Source of the DNA: Pseudomonas neustonica
GTDB lineage: Bacteria; Pseudomonadota; Gammaproteobacteria; Pseudomonadales; Pseudomonadaceae
Length of the DNA: 64,000 nt
Direction of reading: 5' to 3'
Assembly (NCBI RefSeq): GCF_003797945.1
Contig: NZ_RKKU01000024.1
Location: forward strand, 1 to 64,000
Shown: in pieces, positions 41,760-51,567 of the stretch
Position numbering within the stretch: the stretch's first letter is position 1
How the letters are laid out: every line of letters starts with the position of its first letter
Program-made: the position numbers and the translations under genes
The notes under the pieces: model-generated
The model's input: only the letters and a program-made list of their open reading frames with translations
The model's database searches: none
Told to the model about the DNA's origin: nothing

Positions 41760-42539
41760 TTAACCCAGGTCTCCACCGGCGACCGGAATCACGGTTCCGG
41801 TTATGAAACTGGCGGCGTCCGATGCTAGGAACAGAATGGGCTCTGCCTGCTCATCCAGATCGGCATAACGCTGCATGAAGCTGTTCTGTTTGGTCTGATC
41901 GACAAGGGTCTGGTACCAGGCCTTTTCCTGGTCGTTCTGAGTGCTGAGGTTGCGCGGCGTCAGCCGTGGCGGAGCCTCCGTACCGCCGGGCGCAGTGGCA
42001 TTCACACGGATGTTGTGCGGCGCGTACTCATAAGCCAGGTTGACGGTCATGGCGTTGACGCCGCCCTTGGCAGCGCCATAGGGCACTCGCATCAGCCCTC
42101 GGGTAGCAACGGAGGAAACGTTGACGATCACCCCGCCCTGCTGCTCCAGCATGTAGGGCAGCACTGCGCGGCAACACCACAGAGTGGGAAACAGTGAGCG
42201 CTGGATTTCCTTCGCGATTTGCTCAGGGCTATAGTGCTCAAAGGGTTGCGCCCAGATGGTCCCGCCGACGTTGTTGATCAGGATATCGATCCGGCCAAAC
42301 TGCTGATAAGCCTCCGTCATGACCTTTTCTGCGCCGGCCCAGGTTTCCAGATCAGCCTGGACCGCGACGGCTTCTGCGCCCTGCTCCCTTAGATCAGCAG
42401 CGACCCCCTGAACATACTCGGCGATGTCAACCAACAGCAGCCGGCCGCCCTCTGCCGCAGCCAGCTCGGCTACGCGCTTGCCAATGCCCTGCGCAGCCCC
42501 GGTGATGACCATAACCTTGTCGGTGAAGCGGGCGCTCAT
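41760..42539 (-). CDS. benD: Benzoate cis-diol dehydrogenase BenD
   Basis: A 259-residue short-chain dehydrogenase. The NAD-binding motif TGAAQGIG is at 14-21, NNVG at about 89-92, and the catalytic Ser-Tyr-Lys set is in VSSVATRG...VPYGAAKGG. It oxidises the benzoate cis-diol to catechol with loss of CO2. The ATG overlaps the benC stop (ATGA). Confidence 0.95.
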   Translation of the reverse strand: MSARFTDKVMVITGAAQGIGKRVAELAAAEGGRLLLVDIAEYVQGVAADLREQGAEAVAVQADLETWAGAEKVMTEAYQQFGRIDILINNVGGTIWAQPFEHYSPEQIAKEIQRSLFPTLWCCRAVLPYMLEQQGGVIVNVSSVATRGLMRVPYGAAKGGVNAMTVNLAYEYAPHNIRVNATAPGGTEAPPRLTPRNLSTQNDQEKAWYQTLVDQTKQNSFMQRYADLDEQAEPILFLASDAASFITGTVIPVAGGDLG

Positions 42540-43564
42540 GCCACCTGCTCCTGCGCGGCTGACAGGCTTGGGGTGAACTTCTCGTAATGGAAGGAGTTAG
42601 GGGTGATGCCCTGCTCGCGGAAGAATGCGAGGACGGAATCGACCATGGGCGGAGGCCCGCACAAATAGACGTCTACATCGCCTTCGTTGAGAGGTGCCTC
42701 ATCCATGTGGTGCGTGACGTAACCCTTGCGCGCGTGGTCGCCGTCGGTGCTCGACACGCAGGTGACGTAGGTGAAGTTGTGCAGCTCGCTGACGAAGCGG
42801 TCGAGTATATCCAGACAAACCAGATCATCCTCAGTGCTGACGCCATAGACCAGATGCGTAGGCAGGTCACAACCGTTGGCTTTCATGTGCTCAAGCTTGG
42901 CCAAAAACGGGGCCAGGCCAGTGCCGCCAGCCAGCATCAAAACCGGACGCTCGATTGGCCGGAGATAGAAGCTACCCATCGGGCCAGTAAGTGTCACCTT
43001 GTCACCGGTACGCGCTTCGCCCACCAGCCAGGAACTCATTAGCCCGCCTGGCACATTACGGATCAGAAAACTCAGATCCCGGCTGCCGGGCCTGGAGCTG
43101 AAAGAATATGCCCGGGTTTCCTCGGTGCCCGGCACCTGAATGTTCACGTACTGCCCCGGTAGGAAGGCGAGCTCCTCCTCTACCCTGATTTTGAGCTCGA
43201 TGGATGTAGGCGAGATCAGGTTCACCTCGGCAACCTTCCCGGTCACCGCCGCATTACCGGTCTTGCACATGGTCGAAGGTACAGGAATTTCGACAACACA
43301 ATCACTGGAGGGCACCATCTGACAGGTCAGGACCATACCCTGCGTCACTTCCTCTTCGGACAATGCTTCCTCGAGATACTCCTCGCCCAAGTCAAACTCT
43401 CCCTGGCGGCAGGCACCCTTGCAGGTACCGCAAACGCCGTCGGAGCAATCCATGGGCAGGTTTATCTGCGCACGGTAGGCCGCATCCAGCACAGTTTCGC
43501 CTTCGTTGCAGGACACAAAACGGGTTACACCGTCTTCAAAGTTAAGCGCGATGTTATAACTCAT
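42536..43564 (-). CDS. benC: Benzoate 1,2-dioxygenase reductase BenC
   Basis: A 342-residue flavoprotein reductase starting MSYNIALNFEDGVTRF. An N-terminal plant-type 2Fe-2S ferredoxin domain (CSDGVCGTCKGAC...LTCQM) is followed by the FAD-binding barrel (RAYSFSS) and the NAD-binding domain (MLAGGTGLAPFLAKLEHM, DVYLCGPPPMV). It passes electrons from NADH to BenA. A small gap separates it from benB. Confidence 0.95.
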   Translation of the reverse strand: MSYNIALNFEDGVTRFVSCNEGETVLDAAYRAQINLPMDCSDGVCGTCKGACRQGEFDLGEEYLEEALSEEEVTQGMVLTCQMVPSSDCVVEIPVPSTMCKTGNAAVTGKVAEVNLISPTSIELKIRVEEELAFLPGQYVNIQVPGTEETRAYSFSSRPGSRDLSFLIRNVPGGLMSSWLVGEARTGDKVTLTGPMGSFYLRPIERPVLMLAGGTGLAPFLAKLEHMKANGCDLPTHLVYGVSTEDDLVCLDILDRFVSELHNFTYVTCVSSTDGDHARKGYVTHHMDEAPLNEGDVDVYLCGPPPMVDSVLAFFREQGITPNSFHYEKFTPSLSAAQEQVA

Positions 43565-43584
43565 GATGCTGCTCTCCCGATCAA

Positions 43585-44076
43585 TTACAGGTGGTAAACG
43601 TCCAGCACCTGATTGATGCAATCGTTATTCAGGACCAGCCGCTTCTCCCGAATCAGCGGCTGTTTACCGGTGACATCCAGGGTGTAGAAGGATGTGCCGA
43701 AGAATTCGGCTGTCTTCTTGTAGCGATAGGCCTTGGTCAGCCAGTTGAACCGCAGCTTCACTTCACTCTCGGTCTGGGACAGGATCTCCAGATTGCTAGT
43801 GAAATGCGTGGTCCGCGGTTCGGGCATGGAGCTAGCGCCGGAGCGCTCAGTCTTGATGCGGTAAACCCGATCCTCCAGGCCATCCTTGTTGGGGTAATAG
43901 ATAAGCGAGATTTCCCGTTGCGGATCTTCGGTCAGCTCATCGTTGTCATCCCAGGCTGGCATCCAGTAGGTAACGTCTGCGTGGTAGCACGCCAGCCATT
44001 GATCCCACTCACGGTCATCCAGAAAGCGCGCTTCGCGGATGATGAATTGCTCAATGTCGTGATAACTCAGGCTCAT
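43585..44076 (-). CDS. benB: Benzoate 1,2-dioxygenase small subunit BenB
   Basis: A 163-residue beta subunit, the usual length. Recognisable segments are [36 protein letters not shown] and [12 protein letters not shown]. It forms the alpha3beta3 core with BenA. Its ATG overlaps the benA stop by 4 bp. Confidence 0.95.
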   Translation of the reverse strand: MSLSYHDIEQFIIREARFLDDREWDQWLACYHADVTYWMPAWDDNDELTEDPQREISLIYYPNKDGLEDRVYRIKTERSGASSMPEPRTTHFTSNLEILSQTESEVKLRFNWLTKAYRYKKTAEFFGTSFYTLDVTGKQPLIREKRLVLNNDCINQVLDVYHL

Positions 44077-45449
44077 AACGCTGCCTCCTCTGCGGTCACC
44101 GGAATGAGGTTAGCGCGTTCGGCCTCAATGGCGCGGAGCATCTCCACCTGCCAGTGCTGGTGATGATTTACATACAGGCCTTCATCATCGGGCTTGGCGC
44201 CACTCATGCTGGGCTTCATGTCTAGCTGGTTGGCATGCTCATCCGGACCGTCAATCCAGTGCGTGGCACCGCGACTCATGTCGTTCCAGCGCATACCCTG
44301 TGCTTCGTAACCGTTCTGGCAAGCGCGGAATTCTTCCAGGTCATCCGGTGTACCCATACCGGTGACGTTGAAAAAATCCTCATACTGGCGAATGCGCTTG
44401 GTACGTAGCTCAGCCGGCTCGTTCTTCGGGCCGAAAGCATAGATGGTCACCTCGGTCTTGTTGACGCTGATCGGACGAGTCACGCGGATCTGAGTGGAGA
44501 ACTGATCCATCAGGTACACATTAGGGTACAGACACAGGTTCTTGGTGGTGCGCACGATAGAATCGGCACGGGCCTCGCCAAAGGTCTGACGCAAGCGCTC
44601 AAGCTGGCTGAAGATCGGCCGCACTTCCGGGTTTAGCAGACGTGTCCAGAGCATCATGTGGCCGTTTTCGAAGGAGTAAAATCCGCCGTCAGCCGACCAG
44701 CTCTTGGCATCAACTGCCTCGGTGCCGCCCTTGTCATAGTTGCGCTGGCCCATGGTGGATAGGTAGTTCCAGTGCACGGTGCCAACGTGGTAACCGTCCG
44801 CGCCATTCTCAGCGGTGAGCTTCCAGTTGCCCTCGTAGGTATAGGTCGAGGTGCCCCGCAGGATTTCCAGACCGTCTTCAGACTGATCCACGATGTTGTC
44901 AATGATCTTGGTGGTTTCCCCCAGGTGTTCCTCAAGGGACACCACATCGGCATTCAGGCTGCCGAAGAGGAAGCCGCGATAGTTGCCAAACTTCGGCAAC
45001 TGCTTGAGATCATGCGAGCCGTCAGTATTGAACTGCTCTGGATAGCCACCCTTCTTCTGATCCTTGGCTTTTAGCAACTGGCCGTCATTACGAAAGGTCC
45101 AGCCATGGAAGGGGCAGGTGAAGGAAGCCTTATTGCCACGTTTCTTGCGGCACAGTGTCGCTCCACGGTGCGAGCAGGTATTGAGGATAGCCTTGAGCTC
45201 GTCATCCTTGGTGCGGGTAATGATCACCGGCTGGCGGCCTACAGTTACGGTGAAATAGTCGCCCAGTTCGGGGATCTGGCTCTCGTGAGCCAGGTAAACC
45301 CAGTTACCTTCGAAGATATATTTCATCTCCAGTTCGAATAGTTCCTGATCGGTAAATATGCCCCGGTCGCACTGGTAACGACCGGTTGCAGGGTCTGCGA
45401 CGACGGCGCCCTTTACCTTTTCAGCGAGTTTTGAGAGTTTGCTAGTCAT
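44073..45449 (-). CDS. benA: Benzoate 1,2-dioxygenase large subunit BenA
   Basis: A 458-residue Rieske oxygenase alpha subunit. The ATG at 45449 has GGAG eight bases upstream; a GTG three codons earlier is less likely. The Rieske centre is CSHRGATLC...CPFHGW near residues 92-115, and the mononuclear iron site includes [14 protein letters not shown]. With BenB and BenC it converts benzoate to its 1,2-cis-diol. It follows catA directly, so cat and ben genes are continuous. Confidence 0.96.
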   Translation of the reverse strand: MTSKLSKLAEKVKGAVVADPATGRYQCDRGIFTDQELFELEMKYIFEGNWVYLAHESQIPELGDYFTVTVGRQPVIITRTKDDELKAILNTCSHRGATLCRKKRGNKASFTCPFHGWTFRNDGQLLKAKDQKKGGYPEQFNTDGSHDLKQLPKFGNYRGFLFGSLNADVVSLEEHLGETTKIIDNIVDQSEDGLEILRGTSTYTYEGNWKLTAENGADGYHVGTVHWNYLSTMGQRNYDKGGTEAVDAKSWSADGGFYSFENGHMMLWTRLLNPEVRPIFSQLERLRQTFGEARADSIVRTTKNLCLYPNVYLMDQFSTQIRVTRPISVNKTEVTIYAFGPKNEPAELRTKRIRQYEDFFNVTGMGTPDDLEEFRACQNGYEAQGMRWNDMSRGATHWIDGPDEHANQLDMKPSMSGAKPDDEGLYVNHHQHWQVEMLRAIEAERANLIPVTAEEAAL

Positions 45450-45454
45450 GATAT

Positions 45455-46393
45455 TCACTCCGCATTTTCTAGAGCGCGGGGACGCGCATGGCGCTCATAC
45501 AGCTCGGCCTTGTCCGTGGCAACCAGCACCACGTTGAACTCGACCTCAGTAATCGGGCCAGTTATGCCATGCTTTTCAGCCGTCTCGGAGCGCTGCACAG
45601 GCTTGGCGTCTACCACCAGCTCTTCGCGCGTGGCGAAGGCGAAGTCATCGAAAGTGTATTCATCACCAGCGATGTTGACTTGGGTGGTGAGATGTTTGAA
45701 GCCAGGCTTGGCCACGAAGTAATGAATATGTGCGGGACGCTGGCCATGACGACCCAAGTGGTTCAGTAATTTCTGGGCAGAGCCTTCTGGTGGGCAACCG
45801 TAGCCGGAGGGCATGATGCTCTGTGCGGCGTAGCGGCCGTCGGCATCGGTCTTGATGCGACGACGCAGGTTATATTCGCTCTGCGACTGATCAAAGAAAG
45901 AATAGGCGCCTTTGGTGTCGGCTTGCCAGATGTCGACCATAGCATTGGCGACCGGAACACCTTTCTCATCAGTAACCTGACCCTTGATCAGAATGACTTC
46001 CGCTTCCTTGTCAGAGCCGTCGTCCATGCGGGCAAAGCCGTCGCTGATAGGCGCACCTGCAACATACAACGGGCCTTCAATAGTGCGCGGGGTGCCGCCA
46101 GCCAAGCCGGCCTGCTCATCCTTAGCATCCTGGCGGATGTCCAGATAGCGGTCCATTCCCAAGCCCGGGGCCAGCAGCGCAGCTTCACCGTTGGCGCCCA
46201 GCTCACCGACGTAATACACGGCGCTCCAAAACTCCTCAGGCGAAACATCGAAATCTTCGACGATCTGGAAAATGTCGTGCATGACACGGTGAACGATTTT
46301 CTTCACCCGTTCATCACCACCGGATTTGTTGAAGCCGGCAACCTTCTCCAGCAGTTCCTTCACATCGGCAGCTTGCATCGTTTTAACGGTCAT
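45455..46393 (-). CDS. catA: Catechol 1,2-dioxygenase CatA
   Basis: A 312-residue intradiol dioxygenase. The iron ligands are visible: Tyr in GPLYVAGAP, Tyr in [10 protein letters not shown], and the two His in RPAHIHYFV. The helical N-terminal dimerisation region ([12 protein letters not shown]) is intact. It cleaves catechol to cis,cis-muconate. Start at [11 protein letters not shown] with GGAG upstream. It lies 114 bp after catC. Confidence 0.96.
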   Translation of the reverse strand: MTVKTMQAADVKELLEKVAGFNKSGGDERVKKIVHRVMHDIFQIVEDFDVSPEEFWSAVYYVGELGANGEAALLAPGLGMDRYLDIRQDAKDEQAGLAGGTPRTIEGPLYVAGAPISDGFARMDDGSDKEAEVILIKGQVTDEKGVPVANAMVDIWQADTKGAYSFFDQSQSEYNLRRRIKTDADGRYAAQSIMPSGYGCPPEGSAQKLLNHLGRHGQRPAHIHYFVAKPGFKHLTTQVNIAGDEYTFDDFAFATREELVVDAKPVQRSETAEKHGITGPITEVEFNVVLVATDKAELYERHARPRALENAE

Positions 46394-46507
46394 TGTCGGT
46401 CTCCTCAGTTTCTTGTTTTTGTTGCTCAGAACGTTCAAATCAATCAGCAACAGGCTTTTTATGGCGCCTGGGTTTGGGTATGCGCCGGGTTTCTGTAATC
46501 GTCCCTG

Positions 46508-46798
46508 TCAGCTGTCGTCTTCACGGATAGAGGACGGGTGACGGCACAGGGGTGCGACGGAAATATCCATATAAGGGAACAGCGGCAGGTTACTGATCAG
46601 CTCCTGCAGTTCAGCGTTGTCCGCAACATCGAAAATGCTGACGTTGGCGTAGCTACCCGCTACCCGCCACAGGTGACGCCACTTGCCTTGCTGCTGCAGG
46701 TCTTGGGCGTAGGCTTTCTCGAGCGTCTTGACCTCCGTAGCCACATCGGCAGGCATGTCATGGGGGATATTCACTTTCATCTCGACTTTAAAAAGCAT
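46508..46798 (-). CDS. catC: Muconolactone delta-isomerase CatC
   Basis: A 96-residue protein, the typical length. Family features are MLFKVEMKVNIPHDMP at the start, KWRHLWRVAGSYANVSIFDV in the middle and LPLFPYMDISVAPLCRHPSS at the end. It converts muconolactone to beta-ketoadipate enol-lactone, the substrate of PcaD. Confidence 0.96.
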   Translation of the reverse strand: MLFKVEMKVNIPHDMPADVATEVKTLEKAYAQDLQQQGKWRHLWRVAGSYANVSIFDVADNAELQELISNLPLFPYMDISVAPLCRHPSSIREDDS

Positions 46799-46831
46799 GG
46801 GATTTTCTCCAGTTGCTGAGCTTTAGGCGCG

Positions 46832-47953
46832 TTATGTCTTGCGGCGATAGAAGGCCAACTTGTCTTCGTCGATGTCGACGCCCAGGCCCGGGCCGGTGGG
46901 GAGGTCCACACCGTTGTTATGAAAGTTGAGCGGCTTGACCACGATGTCGTCCTTCATCAACAGCGGACCGAACATCTCGGTGCCCCAATGCAGGGTTTCC
47001 AGAGTGGACCAGGCGTGCAGGGACGCGACGGTACCGATGGTGCCTTCCAGCAAGGTGCCGCCATACAGACCGATACCAGCGGCTTGGGCTACCTGTGCCT
47101 GCTGGAGTGCACGGATGGGTCCGCCGGCCTTGGCTATCTTCATCGCTACCGCGCCGGAAAAGCCGGCAGCGGCCAACGCAAAAAGATCCTTGGCATCGGC
47201 GACAGACTCATCAGCCAGAATGGGGATATGAAACTTGTTTGAGAGCCGTACCAGCGCGGCAAAATCCTTCATTGGTGTGGGCTGCTCGACCAGGTCGATG
47301 CCTGCAGCCTGCAGTTCGGCCATGCCCTTTGCAGCAGTGCTTTCATCCCAGGCCTGATTGACGTCGACCCGCACACTGGCGTTGTATCCGACTGCTGACT
47401 TGATCGCGGCGACATGGCGGACGTCATCCATCAGCGCACGCGAGCCGATCTTCAATTTGAAGTCGCAGTGGCGGTTCTGCGCCAGCAGGGTTTGAGCTTC
47501 GTCGATATCCTTCTCGGTATCGCCGCTGGCAAGCGTCCAGAGCACCGGAATATGGGCATGCAACGCTCCGCCGAGCAAATCAGAAACCGGGCGATTCAAA
47601 CGTTTGCCTTGCAGATCCAGTAGCGCGGTCTCTATCGCGGACTTGGCCAGGTTGTTTCCACGCGCAGCATGGTCTAGCCTTACCCTAAGGGTATTGATAG
47701 CGTTCGCTGGCTGATTCAGCAGCAACGGCTTGAAATAGGCGTCGATAGTAAGCTTTACGCTTTCAGGACTTTCGGGACCGTAAGCCAGGCCACCGATGGT
47801 AGTCGCTTCGCCCAGACCTTCGAGCCCATCCGAATCCTTCATACGCACTATCACCATGGTTTGAACCCCCATGGTTGTCATGGATAGCTTGTGCGGCCGG
47901 ATGGTTGGTATATCAACCAGGATGGCTTCGATGGACTGAATGGTTGCGGGCAT
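46832..47953 (-). CDS. catB: Muconate cycloisomerase CatB
   Basis: A 373-residue enolase-superfamily enzyme. The catalytic lysine motif FKLKIGSR is near residue 166, the metal ligands are in VRVDVNQAW, LVEQPTPM and ILADESV. It converts cis,cis-muconate to muconolactone. It is the first gene of the catBCA-benABCDK run and diverges from the LysR regulator. Confidence 0.95.
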   Translation of the reverse strand: MPATIQSIEAILVDIPTIRPHKLSMTTMGVQTMVIVRMKDSDGLEGLGEATTIGGLAYGPESPESVKLTIDAYFKPLLLNQPANAINTLRVRLDHAARGNNLAKSAIETALLDLQGKRLNRPVSDLLGGALHAHIPVLWTLASGDTEKDIDEAQTLLAQNRHCDFKLKIGSRALMDDVRHVAAIKSAVGYNASVRVDVNQAWDESTAAKGMAELQAAGIDLVEQPTPMKDFAALVRLSNKFHIPILADESVADAKDLFALAAAGFSGAVAMKIAKAGGPIRALQQAQVAQAAGIGLYGGTLLEGTIGTVASLHAWSTLETLHWGTEMFGPLLMKDDIVVKPLNFHNNGVDLPTGPGLGVDIDEDKLAFYRRKT

Positions 47954-48020
47954 TTGCTCTCCGAATCGCAGGTGGAAAAATTGTGATTCGAACAGTACAA
48001 AGTTTCATGAAGATGAACCA

Positions 48021-48056
48021 ATACAGATTAAGTAGAGAGCTATACCTTGGAGGTAT
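48021..48056. promoter_or_regulatory. Paired LysR-type sites in the catB/catR control region
   Basis: ATAC-N7-GTAT occurs exactly at 48042-48056 (ATACCTTGGAGGTAT), and a one-mismatch copy, ATAC-N7-GTAG, at 48021-48035. Their centres are 21 bp apart, two helical turns. This matches the BenM/CatM-type site spacing. The strong site overlaps the regulator start, allowing autorepression, and the weaker site lies nearer catB as an activation site. Confidence 0.75.
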
Positions 48057-48058
48057 GG

Positions 48059-48961
48059 ATGGAGCTAAGACACTTGCGCTACTTCATGGCAGTGGCGGAG
48101 GAGCAGAACTTCACGCGGGCAGCAAAACAGCTTTTTATAGCTCAGCCTCCCTTAACCCGCGCAATCAAGCAGCTGGAAGAGGAAATAGGTGTGGAGCTAT
48201 TTATCCGTAAATCGCGGGGCCTTGAGCTAACCACAGGCGGCAGATATTTTTTGGAACAAGCTCGCCAGATTCTCGACAAGGTAAATGCCACCGTTAATGA
48301 CACCCGGCGGATCGCTCAGCACCGTAAAACCGTTTTCTCCATAGGCTTCGTACCCTCGGTGTTCTATGGTCAGCTGCCACTGATGGTCCGCCGCTTGCGG
48401 CGTAACAAGAATCTGGAAATCGTTCTGCACGAATTGAAAACCCGCGAGCAAGTGGATGCGCTCAAGGCCGGCAAAATAGACATAGGCTTTGGCCGCATTC
48501 GCATCGAAGATCCTGACGTCGATCAGGAGCTGCTATTCGATGAACCCATGATTGCCGCCATTCCCGCAGGCAATCCTCTAACTCATCACAGGCCGTCTAT
48601 GAAAGAACTCTCTGCATGGCCAATGATCACTTTCCCCTCAGGCCCCGGCCCCAATTTCTCCGACCTTACCCAAGGGTTATTTCACCGACGCGGTTTGCGG
48701 TTGAACGTAATCCAGCAGGTCAATGATTTGCAGACAGCGCTATCACTAGTGGCGTCTGATATGGGCTTTACTCTGGTGCCGGAACAAGTCCGGCGATTAC
48801 ATAGAGAGGGCGTGGAGTACATGCCTCTGGATGACGACAACATCACCGTACCGGTAATTGCCTGCCGCCGGCGCGGAGAAAACCCCAATGCGGTCATGCG
48901 CTTGGCCAACACCATCCTCGATGGATTGGTGGAGAATCGGCTGACCGGACGCTACCCATAA
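48059..48961 (+). CDS. catR: LysR-type regulator of the cat/ben genes (CatR/BenM-like)
   Basis: A 300-residue LysR regulator starting MELRHLRYFMAVAEEQNFTRAAKQLFIAQPPLTRAIKQLEEEIG, the winged helix. The effector domain spans about 90-290 (FSIGFVPSVFYGQLPLMVRRLRR). The family responds to cis,cis-muconate (CatR/CatM) or muconate plus benzoate (BenM). No BenR (AraC-type) gene is seen, so this protein may control both cat and ben genes here. An in-frame TTG further upstream is less likely. Confidence 0.88.
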   Translation: MELRHLRYFMAVAEEQNFTRAAKQLFIAQPPLTRAIKQLEEEIGVELFIRKSRGLELTTGGRYFLEQARQILDKVNATVNDTRRIAQHRKTVFSIGFVPSVFYGQLPLMVRRLRRNKNLEIVLHELKTREQVDALKAGKIDIGFGRIRIEDPDVDQELLFDEPMIAAIPAGNPLTHHRPSMKELSAWPMITFPSGPGPNFSDLTQGLFHRRGLRLNVIQQVNDLQTALSLVASDMGFTLVPEQVRRLHREGVEYMPLDDDNITVPVIACRRRGENPNAVMRLANTILDGLVENRLTGRYP

Positions 48962-48999
48962 TCACCCTGCCGTATCTGGATCGCGCTCTATCGCAAAGC

Positions 49000-49779
49000 T
49001 CAGCGCGTGGACTGCCTCACGGCTTCAGCGGCTTGCTGCAGACGAGACAGGTAAACGTCCTTCAGCGTTTGCATATCCACCCGCGCCGCGTTAGTGCTGA
49101 TATTGATCGCCCCAAGCAGTTCGCCGTTGCCGGCAAACACCGGCACTGCAACCGAGCGCAAACCGGAATCCAGCTCCTGGTCGACGATGGCATAACCCTG
49201 CTCTCTTGCCTTGATGATCTCTTCTTTCAAAGCAGCGGGTCGGGTCACAGAGAGCGCGGTAAAAGCGTGCAAAGTTACCCTGGCGAAGTACGCATCAAGC
49301 TCTGCCTCTGACAATTGCCCTAGCAGTACTCTGCCCATGGACGTATAAGCGGCCGGCAAGCGGGTCCCTACCGACAACGTGATGGCCATTAGCCGGTGCC
49401 GGGCCGACGAGCGCAGCACATACACCACATCATCACTATCCAGCACCGCCAGTGAAGACGATTCGCCCAGCTCAGCGGTAATGTCCTCCAGGTGTTGCAG
49501 AATTACCGCGCGGTAATTGTTGGAAGCCTGATAGGCGTAACCCAACTGCAGCACCCTAGGCGTCAGCTCGAACTGCCTGCCACTACGTTTGACGAAACCC
49601 AACGCGTGCAGGGTGAGCAGAAACCGCCTGGCTTTGGCCCGATCCATTTCGGTGCGGGCGGCGACTTCACTTAAGGTCATGCGCGCATGCTCGGCATCAA
49701 ATGCCTGCAACACCTCCAGGCCCGCGGCCAGCGCCCCTACATAGTCGCGATCACCCGGTTGAAGAAGCTGATCTTCCAC
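49000..49779 (-). CDS. pcaR: IclR-type regulator of the beta-ketoadipate genes (PcaR/PcaU)
   Basis: A 259-residue IclR regulator. The N-terminal winged helix (AGLEVLQAFDAEHARMTLSEVAARTEMDRAKARRFLLTLHALGFVK) is followed by the effector domain (SSLAVLDSDDVVYVLRSS, TRLPAAYTSMGRVLLGQL, YAIVDQELDSGLRSVAVPVF), closely like PcaR. It activates pca genes with beta-ketoadipate as inducer in pseudomonads. It diverges from pcaI and is convergent with catR. Confidence 0.88.
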   Translation of the reverse strand: MEDQLLQPGDRDYVGALAAGLEVLQAFDAEHARMTLSEVAARTEMDRAKARRFLLTLHALGFVKRSGRQFELTPRVLQLGYAYQASNNYRAVILQHLEDITAELGESSSLAVLDSDDVVYVLRSSARHRLMAITLSVGTRLPAAYTSMGRVLLGQLSEAELDAYFARVTLHAFTALSVTRPAALKEEIIKAREQGYAIVDQELDSGLRSVAVPVFAGNGELLGAINISTNAARVDMQTLKDVYLSRLQQAAEAVRQSTR

Positions 49780-49875
49780 TGTAACTCCCCATTTTGCTCA
49801 ATAATTTGCGGCATGTTAGCAGCTAGTTCGGTGTCCGAACATCTGTGCATTTCGGCGGATGATTAAATTTTATCC

Positions 49876-49939
49876 TTGACGACGGCAAAAACTTGGCTCC
49901 ATTATGTTCGCATATTAAACATATGTTCGTTTAGCGAAC
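49876..49939. promoter_or_regulatory. PcaR-type operator and promoter upstream of pcaI
   Basis: A perfect palindrome GTTCG-N5-CGAAC lies at 49925-49939, with a further direct copy of ATGTTCG at 49904-49910 (also part of the palindrome at 49923-49929). A TTGACG -35 candidate is at 49876-49881. A palindrome plus an in-phase extra half site is the PcaU/PcaR arrangement. It sits between pcaR and pcaI and can control both. Confidence 0.65.
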
Positions 49940-49970
49940 TTTAATCAATCGCGATAATGGAGATACAGTA

Positions 49971-50786
49971 ATGGCTGAATTTCTCACCCTCCAGGAAGCT
50001 GTGAGCCGCCACATCCACGATGGCGACACGGTCTGCATGGAAGGCTTTACCCACCTGATCCCGTTTGCGGCAGGCCATGAAGTCATCCGTCAGGAAAAAC
50101 GTGACCTGACGCTGGTGCGCATGACGCCGGATCTCATCTACGACCAAATGATCGGCGCCGGCTGTGCCAAAAAGCTGATCTTCTCTTGGGGCGGCAACCC
50201 TGGCGTGGGTTCCCTGCATCGTTTGCGTGACGCTGTGGAAAAAGGTTGGCCGAACAAGCTGGAGATTCTCGAACACAGTCACGCAGCCATGGCCTGCGCC
50301 TATGAAGCGGGCGCGGCCGGTCTTCCACTGGCGATATTGCGCGGGTATGTGGGCAGCGACCTGCCAAAAGTAAACGACCAGATCAAGTTCATTGAGTGTC
50401 CGTTCAGCGGCGAACGCCTAGCGGCCGTGCCCTCAATTCGCCCCGATGTAGCGGTGATCCACGCGCAGCGCGCTGACCGCAAGGGCAACGTGCTGGTTGA
50501 GGGGATTATCGGCATTCAGAAAGAGGTAGTGCTGGCGGCAAAGCGCAGCATTGTCACCGTAGAGGAGGTAGTGGACGACCTGAATGCCGGCGTTAATGCC
50601 TGCGTACTGCCCTCTTGGGCCATCACGTCGATTGTAGTCGCGCCGCGCGGCGCCAGCCCCTCCTACGCCCTGGGTTATTACGACCGGGACAACGCCTTCT
50701 ACAAAGAATGGGATGGCATCGCCCGTGACCGGGAGACGTTCCAGGCCTGGCTGAAAGAAAATGTGTTTGAAAAAGGAGCTGCGTAA
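49971..50786 (+). CDS. pcaI: 3-oxoadipate CoA-transferase subunit A
   Basis: A 271-residue family I CoA-transferase alpha subunit (VSRHIHDGDTVCMEGFTHLIPFAAGHE, FSWGGNPGVGSLHRLRDAVEKG, IHAQRADRKGNV). It is about 40 residues longer than the short PcaI type and resembles the form found in P. aeruginosa pca clusters. With PcaJ it moves CoA from succinyl-CoA to beta-ketoadipate. The stop overlaps the pcaJ start by one base. Confidence 0.92.
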   Translation: MAEFLTLQEAVSRHIHDGDTVCMEGFTHLIPFAAGHEVIRQEKRDLTLVRMTPDLIYDQMIGAGCAKKLIFSWGGNPGVGSLHRLRDAVEKGWPNKLEILEHSHAAMACAYEAGAAGLPLAILRGYVGSDLPKVNDQIKFIECPFSGERLAAVPSIRPDVAVIHAQRADRKGNVLVEGIIGIQKEVVLAAKRSIVTVEEVVDDLNAGVNACVLPSWAITSIVVAPRGASPSYALGYYDRDNAFYKEWDGIARDRETFQAWLKENVFEKGAA

Positions 50787-51559
50787 TGAGCGATTTTACC
50801 TCTGCGGAAATGATGAGCGTCACCGCCGCTCGAGCGCTGACCAATGATATGACCTGCTTCGTGGGTATCGGTGTGCCCAGCGAGGCTGCCAACCTGGCGC
50901 GACTGACTCACGCACCCGATGTCACCCTGATTTACGAATCCGGCACCTTGCAGACCAAGCCTGACGTGCTGCCGCTCTCCATTGGCGACGGTGAGCTGTG
51001 TGAATCTGCGTTGACCACTGTTTCGGTACCGGAAATGTTCCGTTACTGGCTACAGGGTGGTCACGTCAGCGTCGGCTTTTTGGGTACCGCTCAGCTTGAT
51101 CGCTACGCCAATATCAATACCACGCTGATTGGAGATTATCTTGAGCCCCAAGTGCGCCTTCCAGGTGGTGGTGGAGCGCCCGAAATCGGTACCAATGCCC
51201 AGGAAGTGTTTATTACGGTCAAACAGTCAAAGCGCACTTTCGTCAAGGACGTGGACTTCATTACCACCGTCGGCTTTGGCCGTGACGGCAAAGCCCGAGA
51301 TAACGTGCCTAACATAGGACGGGGTCCGACCGTGGTGATTACCGACCTGTGCATTCTCAAGCCCGATCCGGACACCAAAGAACTGGTGGTTACCTCGCTG
51401 CACCCTGGTGTGACCCGCGAGCAAGTGATCGATGCCACCGGCTGGGAGATCCGCTTTGCCGAGCAACTGGCTGTCACACCCGCGCCGTCTGCCCGGGAGC
51501 TTGAGGTCTTACGTGACCTCAAGGCCCGCACCGACGCCCATCACGCAGCCCAACAGTGA
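50786..51559 (+). CDS. pcaJ: 3-oxoadipate CoA-transferase subunit B
   Basis: A 257-residue beta subunit. The catalytic glutamate is in LIYESGTLQ, followed by VGFLGTAQLDRYANINTTLIGDY and RLPGGGGAPEIGTNA. It completes the PcaIJ transferase. The operon continues with pcaF after 8 bp. Confidence 0.94.
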   Translation: MSDFTSAEMMSVTAARALTNDMTCFVGIGVPSEAANLARLTHAPDVTLIYESGTLQTKPDVLPLSIGDGELCESALTTVSVPEMFRYWLQGGHVSVGFLGTAQLDRYANINTTLIGDYLEPQVRLPGGGGAPEIGTNAQEVFITVKQSKRTFVKDVDFITTVGFGRDGKARDNVPNIGRGPTVVITDLCILKPDPDTKELVVTSLHPGVTREQVIDATGWEIRFAEQLAVTPAPSARELEVLRDLKARTDAHHAAQQ

Positions 51560-51567
51560 GGCCTACA

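Noticed and set aside
42587-43042. 151-residue plus-strand frame opposite benC
   Set aside because: It is antisense to clear BenC motifs and has no family features.
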